NCBI GenBank assembly: GCA_022819505.1
Contig: JAJEHD010000018.1
Coordinates: 62,001-126,000, forward strand
Direction of reading: 5' to 3'
Source of the DNA: Acidimicrobiia bacterium
GTDB taxonomy: Bacteria > Actinomycetota > Acidimicrobiia > Acidimicrobiales > Aldehydirespiratoraceae
Length of the DNA stretch: 64,000 nt
Part shown: positions 9,564 to 18,089 of the stretch, in pieces
How positions within the stretch are numbered: position 1 is the first letter of the stretch
How the letters are laid out: every line of letters starts with the position of its first letter
Made by a program: the position numbers and the translations under genes
Notes under the pieces: generated by a model
Told to the model about the DNA's origin: nothing
What the model saw: the letters and a program-made list of their open reading frames with translations, nothing else
The model's database searches: none

Positions 9564-10099
9564 CGCCGTCGGGCGTGCTGGCCGCGTCGGCGTCGGGCGG
9601 CGACCTCTTCGTCGCGCAGAACGTCTTCTTCGGCGTGATCGCGCTGGTGATGATCGTCTCCGCCATCCGCTGCGTCACCACCCGCAACGTGGTGCACGCC
9701 GCGCTGTGGCTGGTGCTGGTCCTGGCCGGCGCGGCCGCCCAGTTCATCCTTCTGGGCTCGGAGTTCGTGGCCGTCACCCAGGTGCTGGTGTACATCGGCG
9801 CCATCATCGTGCTGTTCATGTTCGGCATCATGCTCACCAAGGCGTCGATGGGCGACGACGATTCGGTCGCCACCGAGAAGCGGCTCATGGCCAGCCTGGT
9901 GGCCGTGCTGCTGGCCGTGGTCATGGGCATCGCGCTGATCGACAGCTACTCCGACACCCGGGTGGTGATCGACGAGCCCCAGCGCTTCGGAGCGGTGTCC
10001 GACGCCATCTTCAGCCAGTACATAGTGGCCTTCGAGGCAGTTTCCGTGCTGCTGCTGGCCGCCCTGATCGGGGCCATCGTCGTGGCCCGCAAGGAATAG
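9560..10099 (+). CDS. nuoJ: NADH-quinone oxidoreductase subunit J
   Basis: Membrane subunit of complex I (ND6 homologue). 179 residues, five predicted helices, with the signature [20 protein letters not shown] followed by [14 protein letters not shown], which contains the functionally important pi-bulge helix. ATG 9560 overlaps the nuoI stop (ATGA) and gives the correct N-terminus; the 25 codons open upstream belong to nuoI sequence in another frame. nuoK follows after 12 bp. Confidence 0.95.
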   Translation: MTPSGVLAASASGGDLFVAQNVFFGVIALVMIVSAIRCVTTRNVVHAALWLVLVLAGAAAQFILLGSEFVAVTQVLVYIGAIIVLFMFGIMLTKASMGDDDSVATEKRLMASLVAVLLAVVMGIALIDSYSDTRVVIDEPQRFGAVSDAIFSQYIVAFEAVSVLLLAALIGAIVVARKE

Positions 10100-10111
10100 G
10101 GGCGGAGCGCC

Positions 10112-10411
10112 GTGATCCTCAACCAGTTCCTGCTGCTCGCCGCGGTGCTGTTCTGCATCGGCGTCTACGGCGTGCTGGCCCGGCGCAACGGGATCATGGT
10201 CCTGATGTCGGTCGAGATCATCCTCAACTCCGTCAACATCAACCTGGTCGCCTTCGGCGCCTTCCGCGACAACGTGGCCGGCGAGGTGTTCGCCCTGTTC
10301 GTGATCGCGGTGGCCGCGGCCGAGGTCGGCATCGGACTGGCCATCGTGCTGCTGATATACCGCAACCGTCGAAGCATCGACCTCACTGAGGCCGATCTCC
10401 TGAAGGGCTGA
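10112..10411 (+). CDS. nuoK: NADH-quinone oxidoreductase subunit K
   Basis: Small three-helix membrane subunit of complex I (ND4L homologue). The 99-residue length is exact for the family, with [20 protein letters not shown] and [21 protein letters not shown] carrying the two membrane glutamates needed for proton pumping. GTG 10112 follows GGGGCGGAG. It is followed by nuoL after 11 bp. Confidence 0.96.
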   Translation: MILNQFLLLAAVLFCIGVYGVLARRNGIMVLMSVEIILNSVNINLVAFGAFRDNVAGEVFALFVIAVAAAEVGIGLAIVLLIYRNRRSIDLTEADLLKG

Positions 10412-10422
10412 GGAGCTTCGCC

Positions 10423-12600
10423 GTGGGCCTGACCGCTACGACGATCGCCGCACTAGCGGCCGACGAGCCTGTGGCTTACGGCGCCAGTTCCGTGGAGAGC
10501 GCCGGTTTCTTCCTCGACTACGCCTGGCTGATCCCGCTGCTGCCGGCGCTGTCGTTTGCCGGCATCCTGCTGTTCGGCAAGCGCATGCGCCGCCAGGGCT
10601 CCGAGTTGGGGATCGCGGCGGTCGCCGGTTCCTTCGTGCTGGCCGTCGGGGCGGTCATCACCTGGATCGGTCACCGCGACGACGCCCATGAGGGTGTGCA
10701 GGCCGTGCACCGATCGGTGGGCTGGCTGCGCTCCGGCGGTGTCGAGTACGACGCCGGGATCCTGCTGGACGGGCTGTCGGTGATGATGCTGTTCGTGGTG
10801 ACCGCGGTGTCGCTGCTGGTGCACGTCTACAGCACCGACTACGTGGCCGGTGACGCCCGCTACACCCACTTCTTCGCCTTCCTGAGCCTGTTCACCGCGG
10901 CGATGCTGTTCTTCGTCCTCAGCGACAACCTGCTGCAGATGATCGTCGGCTGGGAGCTGGTCGGCGTCTGCTCGTTCGTGCTGATCGGCCACTGGTGGGA
11001 GCACAAGGAGAACTCCGACGCCGCACTCAAGGCCTTCTTCACCAACCGGGTGGGCGACATCGGCCTTCTGGTGGGCGTGTCGATCCTGTTCTTCGCCGCG
11101 GGCGGCACCTTCGACACGCTGACCCTCAGCGAGCGCATCAACGCCGGCGAGGTGAGCCACACCGCGCTGGTGGCGGCCTCGCTGTGCCTGCTGGCCGCGG
11201 TCATGTCCAAGTCCGGCCAGTTCATCCTGCACACCTGGCTGCCCGACGCCATGGCCGGGCCCACGCCGGTGTCCGCACTCATCCACGCCGCCACCATGGT
11301 GGTGGCGGGCATCTACATGGTGGCCCGCCTGTACCCGGTGTTCTGGGAGGGCATGTCGATCGGCGGGTCCAGCATCAACGTGCTGGCCCTGGTGGGCGCG
11401 GTGACCCTGCTGTTCGGCGGGATGCTGGCCTTCACCCAGAACGACATCAAGAAGGTGCTGGCCTACTCCACCGTCAGCCAGCTGGGCTACATGGTGATGG
11501 CTCTCGGGGTGGGGGCCTGGACCGCGGCCATGTTCCACCTGTTCACCCACGCCTTCTTCAAGGCCTGCCTGTTCCTGGGGTCGGGCTCGGTCAGCCACGC
11601 AGTGCACAGCTTTGACATGAAGACCGACATGGGCGGGCTCCGCAAGGTGATGCCCCACACCTACCGGACCTTCCTGGTGGCCACGATCGCGCTGATGGGC
11701 CTGCCGCCGCTGGCCGGATTCTGGTCCAAGGACGAGATCCTGGCCGGCACCGGCGGCTGGGGCCTGTTCGGCGGCACCGACGCCAACGGGAACTACACCC
11801 TCATGCTGGTCATGGGGATGGTCGGCGCGGCCGTCACCGCGGCCTACATGACCAGGGTCGTCTACCTCACGTTCTTCGGCACCTACCGGGGCCACGGCCA
11901 TCCCCACGAGTCCGGACCCCGTATCCTGGGGCCGCTCTACGTGCTGGCCTTCTTCGCGGTGGTGGCCGGACTGTTCAACATGCCCAAGGGCTTCCAGCTG
12001 TGGCCCGCAGCCTGGCAGGAGCGCTTCGGTCACTACGTCGAGCCGGTGGCGGCCTACTTCCCGGCCATCGGCCACGCCAAGCCGAGCTGGTCGCTGGCCA
12101 TCGTCTCGACGCTGGTCGCGCTGACCGGCGCGGGGCTGGCCTGGCGCTACTACTTCAAGGGCGTGCAGAGCCGGTCCGAGGCAGCGGCGGAGCCGCTGAC
12201 GGAGATCCCCGACGGACCGGTGTCGCGAGGCGGGCTGCCCAAGGCAGTGCACACGACGCTGGTCAACAAGTACTACTTCGACCACCTCTACACCGATGTC
12301 ATCGTCAAGGCGGTGAAGGGGCCGCTGGCCAAGGCCACCTACTGGTCCAACCAGCGGATCATCGACGGCGTGGTCAACGAGGCCGGCCGCCAGTCGGTGG
12401 CCGCGGGCCGCGCCGTCTACGACCACATCGACCAGACCCTCATCGACCGCGTCATCGTCGACGGCTCGGGCCGGGCCTCCGACGCCTCCGGCGAGGGCCT
12501 GCGCCAGATGCAGACCGGCAAGGTCCAGCAGTACGCCGCCATCCTCTTCGCGGCCGCCACCGTGCTGGCCGGCGTGTTCATCCTCGTGCTGTCGCTATGA
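10423..12600 (+). CDS. nuoL: NADH-quinone oxidoreductase subunit L
   Basis: Largest antiporter-like subunit, at the distal end of the membrane arm. The 725-residue product has the conserved core (MIVGWELVGVCSFVLIGHWW, SKSGQFILHTWLPDAMAGPT, VSALIHAATMVVAGIY) and a long C-terminal region with the lateral-helix segment and a final anchoring helix after QMQTGKVQQY. GTG 10423 has GAGGAG about 9 nt upstream. It ends in an ATGA overlap with a 61-codon reading frame whose C-terminus repeats the last ~38 residues of NuoL. Confidence 0.95.
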   Translation: MGLTATTIAALAADEPVAYGASSVESAGFFLDYAWLIPLLPALSFAGILLFGKRMRRQGSELGIAAVAGSFVLAVGAVITWIGHRDDAHEGVQAVHRSVGWLRSGGVEYDAGILLDGLSVMMLFVVTAVSLLVHVYSTDYVAGDARYTHFFAFLSLFTAAMLFFVLSDNLLQMIVGWELVGVCSFVLIGHWWEHKENSDAALKAFFTNRVGDIGLLVGVSILFFAAGGTFDTLTLSERINAGEVSHTALVAASLCLLAAVMSKSGQFILHTWLPDAMAGPTPVSALIHAATMVVAGIYMVARLYPVFWEGMSIGGSSINVLALVGAVTLLFGGMLAFTQNDIKKVLAYSTVSQLGYMVMALGVGAWTAAMFHLFTHAFFKACLFLGSGSVSHAVHSFDMKTDMGGLRKVMPHTYRTFLVATIALMGLPPLAGFWSKDEILAGTGGWGLFGGTDANGNYTLMLVMGMVGAAVTAAYMTRVVYLTFFGTYRGHGHPHESGPRILGPLYVLAFFAVVAGLFNMPKGFQLWPAAWQERFGHYVEPVAAYFPAIGHAKPSWSLAIVSTLVALTGAGLAWRYYFKGVQSRSEAAAEPLTEIPDGPVSRGGLPKAVHTTLVNKYYFDHLYTDVIVKAVKGPLAKATYWSNQRIIDGVVNEAGRQSVAAGRAVYDHIDQTLIDRVIVDGSGRASDASGEGLRQMQTGKVQQYAAILFAAATVLAGVFILVLSL

Positions 12601-12786
12601 CCGTCGTCGCGATAATCGCCATCGTCGTGGCCGTGCTGATGGCACTGGCGCCTCCATCGTCGTGCGACGAGGCACTGCGGATCATGCGGACGGGCAAGGC
12701 CAAGCTCACCCTGTTCGCCGTCGTCCTGTTTGGCGCCGGCACCTTCCTCGCCAGCGTGTTCATCGTCGTGTTGTCGCTATGACCGT
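12499..12786 (+). repeat. Diverged tandem duplication of the nuoL 3' end
   Basis: Copy 1 is 12499-12604, the end of nuoL plus the start of the next frame. Copy 2 is 12675-12786. Both encode L-R-x-M-x-T-G-K, a hydrophobic helix and V-F-I-x-V-L-S-L, and both finish with the identical string TCGCTATGACCGT. Copy 2 carries two extra codons and many substitutions, so the duplication is old but still in frame. Confidence 0.8.
12597..12782 (+). CDS. Small two-helix protein, duplicate of the NuoL C-terminal anchor
   Basis: 61 codons from ATG 12597, which overlaps the nuoL stop (ATGA). Residues 1-20 form one hydrophobic helix (MTVVAIIAIVVAVLMALAPP) and residues ~35-61 a second. Residues 26-61 (LRIMRTGKAK... 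to VFIVVLSL) align with the last residues of NuoL (LRQMQTGKVQ... to VFILVLSL). It may be a small accessory subunit made with the complex or the decaying remnant of a duplicated gene end. The preserved frame, start overlap and hydrophobic pattern mildly favour translation. A further 24-codon frame (12779-12850) starts at the repeated ATGACC and looks non-functional. Confidence 0.55.
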   Translation: MTVVAIIAIVVAVLMALAPPSSCDEALRIMRTGKAKLTLFAVVLFGAGTFLASVFIVVLSL

Positions 12787-12859
12787 TCAAACCCCACAGA
12801 ACGCAGGAGCCTGCCGTGCCTCTAATCCCGCCGAAACCAGGAGCCTCTAGGACCTAACC

Positions 12860-14407
<1,548 letters not shown>

Positions 14408-14414
14408 CCCGCTG

Positions 14415-15944
14415 ATGCTCGGCTCGGCCTCGACGCTGATCGTCGCCTTCGAGCGGCCGGCGATCGACTGGCACGCGGTCGCGCCCGAGCTGACGCTGCT
14501 CGGCTTCGGGGCGCTGCTGACGCTGGTGGACATCGTCTGGCTGGAACGGGGCCGGGCGGTGGTGTCCGCGCTGGCGTCGTTCGGGCTACTGGCGTCGATG
14601 GTGCCGGTGGTGACCCTGGCCTGGGACGGCGCCGACCGCTCCACGTTCTGGGGCGCCTATGTGGTCGACGACTACGCCCTGGTGATGAAGGCCGTCTTCC
14701 TGCTGGCCGGGTACGTGGTGGTGCTGCTGTCTACCAACTACATCGCCGAGGGCGACTATTGGGAGAACGAGTACTACCAGATGCTGCTCTCGGCGGTGCT
14801 GGGCATGGTGGTGATGGCCTCGGCCCGCGACCTGGTGACCATCTTCGTGGCGCTGGAGCTGCTGTCGATCCCGGCGTATCTGATGGCCACCTGGCGCAAG
14901 CGGGACCTGCGAAGCAACGAGGCCGGCCTGAAGTACTACCTGATGGGAGTGTTCGCCTCGGCGGTGCTGCTCTACGGGATGTCGCTGCTGTACGGCGCGA
15001 CCGGCTCGACCATGCTCACCGACATCGATGCGGCGGTCTCGGGAGGTGGGGCGCCGCTGGCGGTGGTGACCCTCGGCGTGATCTTCGTGGTGGTCGGCTT
15101 CGGTTTCAAGGTGTCGGCGTTCCCGTTCCACACCTGGGCGCCCGACACCTACGAGGGCGCGCCCACTCCGGTGACCGCGTTCCTGTCGGTGGCCTCGAAG
15201 GCGGCCGGGTTCGTGGCGTTGCTGTCGCTCGTGTTCGTGGGCTTCTGGGGCCGGGCCGACGTGTACCAGCCGCTGATGTGGGCACTGGCCGCGGCGTCGA
15301 TGTTCGGCGGCAACCTGATGGCGCTGCGCCAGACCAACCTGGTGCGGCTGCTGGCGTACTCGGGCGTGGCCCAGGCGGGCTACATGCTGGCTCCGCTGGC
15401 GGTGGCGGGGGAGTCGCTGGCGACCGCGGACGACGCGCTGTCGTCGGTGGTGACCTACCTGGCCATCTACGCGGCCATGAACCTGGGCGCGTTCGCGGTG
15501 ATTATCGCGGTGGCCCGCCGCACCGCCTCGGCCGAGATCGACACCTACAAGGGCCTGTTCCGCTACTCGCCGGGCCTGGCCGTCGCTATGACGATCTTCC
15601 TGATGGCCCTGGCCGGCATCCCCCCGCTGGGCGGCTGGTTCGCCAAGTTCGAGATAGTCCTGGCCCTCCTCTCGCCGGGCACGGCCTGGGGGGTGGCCCT
15701 GGGCGTGATAGTGGCCGTCAACTCGGTGATCGCCCTCTACTACTACGCGAGGATCGCGAGCCACATGTGGGTGGAGGCCCCGCCCGAGTCCGCCGACTTC
15801 GACACGACCACCCCCATCAAGCCGCCCACCTCGGTCTCAGCCGCCCTGGTCCTCACCGGCGCGGCCACCCTCGCCTTTGGCATCCTCCCCCAATGGGTAG
15901 GCCACTTCACCGACGTGAGCCTGGTAATCGCCCTAACCGGCTGA
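14415..15944 (+). CDS. nuoN: NADH-quinone oxidoreductase subunit N, operon copy
   Basis: Last gene of the nuo operon and third antiporter-like subunit (ND2 homologue). 509 residues, with FIVALELLSIP-type IFVALELLSIPAYLMATWRK, FGFKVSAFPFHTWAPDTYEG, APTPVTAFLSVASKAAGFVA and VRLLAYSGVAQAGYML. It is clearly diverged from the copy at 8-1498 (for example GVAQAGYM against SISHAGFI), so the two are not a recent duplication. The gene ends the operon; an SDR gene starts 31 bp later on the same strand. Confidence 0.95.
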   Translation: MLGSASTLIVAFERPAIDWHAVAPELTLLGFGALLTLVDIVWLERGRAVVSALASFGLLASMVPVVTLAWDGADRSTFWGAYVVDDYALVMKAVFLLAGYVVVLLSTNYIAEGDYWENEYYQMLLSAVLGMVVMASARDLVTIFVALELLSIPAYLMATWRKRDLRSNEAGLKYYLMGVFASAVLLYGMSLLYGATGSTMLTDIDAAVSGGGAPLAVVTLGVIFVVVGFGFKVSAFPFHTWAPDTYEGAPTPVTAFLSVASKAAGFVALLSLVFVGFWGRADVYQPLMWALAAASMFGGNLMALRQTNLVRLLAYSGVAQAGYMLAPLAVAGESLATADDALSSVVTYLAIYAAMNLGAFAVIIAVARRTASAEIDTYKGLFRYSPGLAVAMTIFLMALAGIPPLGGWFAKFEIVLALLSPGTAWGVALGVIVAVNSVIALYYYARIASHMWVEAPPESADFDTTTPIKPPTSVSAALVLTGAATLAFGILPQWVGHFTDVSLVIALTG

Positions 15945-15975
15945 CCCGCATCGTCATGCCGACCCCGCCCCGATC

Positions 15976-16728
15976 ATGACTGAGCGGGTGGCGCTGGTGA
16001 CTGGTGGCGGCTCGGGGGTGGGCCGGGCTGCGGCGCTGGCGCTGGCCGGCGACGGTTGGACGGTTGTGGCTGCGGGCCGGCGTCGGGAGCCGCTGGCCGC
16101 GACGGTCGAGCTTGTCGTGCAGGCCGGAGGCGAGGGAGTGGCGGTGACCGCCGATGTGGCCGATCCTGATTCGGTCGACGGGCTCTTCGAGCGCATCCGG
16201 GCCGACTTCGGGCGCCTCGACTTGCTGTTCAACAACGCCGGCGCGGCCTCCGCCCCCGTCCCCTTCGAGGAGATCAGCCTGGAGGACTGGCATCGGGTCG
16301 TCGACGTGAACCTCACCGGATCGTTCCTGTGCGCCCGCCACGCGGTGGCCATGATGAAGACACAGCAGCCCGCGGGCGGCCGGATCATCAACAACGGGTC
16401 CATCTCGGCCCACGTGCCCCGGCTGAACTCGGCGCCCTACACCGCCACCAAGCACGCCATCACCGGCCTCACCAAGTCGCTGGCCCTCGACGGGCGACCC
16501 TTCGGCATCACCTGCGGCCAGATCGACATCGGCAACGCCCGCACCGACATGACCGAGCGGATGCCCGAGGGCGTCCTCCAGGCCGACGGCTCGCTCCGGC
16601 CCGAGCCCACCATCGACGCGGCCGACGTCGGCCGGGCCGTCGCCTACATGGCCAGCCTGCCCCCCGGCGCCAACGTGCTGTCGATGACCGTCATGGCCAG
16701 CGGGATGCCGTTCGTCGGACGAGGCTGA
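15976..16728 (+). CDS. Short-chain dehydrogenase/reductase (SDR)
   Basis: Classical SDR oxidoreductase of unknown substrate. The 250-residue product has the nucleotide-binding motif TGGGSGVG (residues ~10-17), an acidic-to-basic switch after beta-2 (AAGRRREPL, suggesting NADP(H)), NNAG, a catalytic Ser in NGSISAH, and Tyr-x3-Lys in YTATKHA. It starts at ATG 15976 and lies between nuoN and the midA-like gene with 5 bp to the latter. The position suggests co-transcription with nuo, but the family is too broad to infer a respiratory role. Confidence 0.9.
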   Translation: MTERVALVTGGGSGVGRAAALALAGDGWTVVAAGRRREPLAATVELVVQAGGEGVAVTADVADPDSVDGLFERIRADFGRLDLLFNNAGAASAPVPFEEISLEDWHRVVDVNLTGSFLCARHAVAMMKTQQPAGGRIINNGSISAHVPRLNSAPYTATKHAITGLTKSLALDGRPFGITCGQIDIGNARTDMTERMPEGVLQADGSLRPEPTIDAADVGRAVAYMASLPPGANVLSMTVMASGMPFVGRG

Positions 16729-16733
16729 CCACC

Positions 16734-17834
16734 ATGCTGCTGGTCACGGTCGGGCAGCGGCTCGCCAGCAGGATCGCGGCGCGGGGGCCGATCCCGGTGT
16801 CGGAGTATGTCGAGGCCTGCCTTTACGATCCCGACGGCGGCTTCTACATGCGGGGCGGGCGTGCCGGCGGCCGCTCCGGCCACTTCCTGACCGCGCCCGA
16901 GGTCGGCCCCCTGTTCGGGGCGGTCCTGGCCCGGGCGCTGGACGGTTGGTGGGCGCGATTGGGCGAGCCCGAGCCGTTCACGGTGATCGACTGGGGCGCG
17001 GGGCCGGGCACCCTGGCCCGGTCCGTCGTGGCCGCCGAGCCCCGGTGCCTGTCGGAAGGCGTGCTCGAGTGGATCGCGCTCGAGCGGTCGCCGGCGCAGC
17101 GGGCCCTGCGCCCCGACCATCCGGCGGTCAAGAGCGCGGCCCGGCTGTCCGACGTGCTGCCGCAGCCCGCGCCCGCGGGGGTGATCGTGGCCAACGAGCT
17201 GCTCGACAACCTCCCCTTCGACATCGTCCGCCGCACTCCCGGCGGCTGGGAGGAGCTGCGCGTCGCCGTCGGTGAAGCCTCCGGCCGACGCGGGTTCTCG
17301 CTGGTCGGGGTGCCGGCACCGGCCGAGCTCGTGGCAGGTTTGCCAGCGGTGGCGGTCGGGGCACGAGTACCGGTTCAACGAGCGGCTCGCGACTGGGTGG
17401 CCGACGCGCACCGGGTGCTCGGCGCGGGCTGGATCGTGGCTCTCGACTACGGCGCCGACACCCGGACCCTGGCCGAGCGGGCCGGCCCATCGGATGATCC
17501 CGGCGCCGGGCTGGGCTGGCTGCGCACTCACCGGCACCATCAGGGCGGCTCGTCGTGGCTCGCCGAGCCGGGGTCGTGCGACATCTCTGCCGATGTGGCC
17601 CTGGACCAGGTGCAGGCTGACCATCGGGCGGACGTGTGCTCGCAGGCCGAGTTCCTGCGGACCCACGGCATCGAGGAGCTGGTGGCCGAGGGCCGAGCCA
17701 CCTGGGACGCCCGTGCTGCGGTCGGTGATCTGGAGGCCATGAGGGCCCGTAGCCGAACGGCGGAGGCCGAGACCCTGCTGGACCCGGCCGGCATGGGCGG
17801 CTTCAGAGTCCTGTCTTGGTCTATCGGCAGTTGA
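16734..17834 (+). CDS. MidA/NDUFAF7-family SAM-dependent methyltransferase
   Basis: Predicted protein-arginine methyltransferase of the DUF185 family; the mitochondrial member NDUFAF7 dimethylates NDUFS2 (NuoD) and is needed for complex I assembly. The 366-residue product begins with the family hallmark PIPVSEYVEACLYDPDGGFYM, then SGHFLTAPEVGPLFG, the SAM motif VIDWGAGPGTLARS, ANELLDNLPFDIV and IVALDYGAD. ATG 16734 matches the family N-terminus. It follows the nuo operon after one SDR gene on the same strand. The link to complex I is inference from family knowledge plus location. Confidence 0.88.
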   Translation: MLLVTVGQRLASRIAARGPIPVSEYVEACLYDPDGGFYMRGGRAGGRSGHFLTAPEVGPLFGAVLARALDGWWARLGEPEPFTVIDWGAGPGTLARSVVAAEPRCLSEGVLEWIALERSPAQRALRPDHPAVKSAARLSDVLPQPAPAGVIVANELLDNLPFDIVRRTPGGWEELRVAVGEASGRRGFSLVGVPAPAELVAGLPAVAVGARVPVQRAARDWVADAHRVLGAGWIVALDYGADTRTLAERAGPSDDPGAGLGWLRTHRHHQGGSSWLAEPGSCDISADVALDQVQADHRADVCSQAEFLRTHGIEELVAEGRATWDARAAVGDLEAMRARSRTAEAETLLDPAGMGGFRVLSWSIGS

Positions 17835-17856
17835 GCGGTCCCAAGTGATGCTCACG

Positions 17857-17878
17857 CCGGCCGCGCGGCGCGCCGGCT
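17857..17878 (+). terminator. GC-rich hairpin after the midA-like gene
   Basis: GCCGGC (17857-17862) and GCCGGC (17873-17878) flank CGCGCGGCGC, giving a strong hairpin 22 bp after the methyltransferase stop. No T-tract follows. It plausibly ends the nuo-SDR-midA transcript. Confidence 0.4.
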
Positions 17879-18089
17879 GGACATAGAGCAATAGTGATGC
17901 AAGTCAAAGTTATGTTGTAATCCACATGTAGCTCTCCACGTCAAGGCGACAAACACACAGTTGGGCCGGCATCGTCCGCCGCCGGCATGATGCTCACGGA
18001 CACTCTGAACTTCAGTGTGGGCGTTAGCGCCATCATCTCGCGTAGTCTGCGAGCCATTACCATGCGTCCCGGTGAGACCTAGGCCAACG
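17879..18089 (+). promoter_or_regulatory. AT-richer leader region upstream of the FN3/SLH protein
   Basis: A 211-bp gap that is clearly less GC-rich than the genes around it. It contains TTATGTTGTAAT (17910-17921), with TGTAAT as a possible -10 element but no convincing -35. An 11-bp direct repeat TGATGCTCACG occurs at 17847-17857 and 17988-17998. I see no RNA gene. A promoter for the secreted protein is likely here, but its exact position is uncertain. Confidence 0.35.

Noticed and set aside
10453..12426. 657-codon open frame antisense to nuoL
   Set aside because: It mirrors nuoL codon by codon, is rich in His/Gly/Arg as high-GC antisense frames are, and has no domain signature.
12779..12850. 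Short frame starting at the second ATGACC after the nuoL-tail repeat
   Set aside because: Only 23 residues, hydrophilic and without similarity; its start is simply a copy of the duplicated junction.
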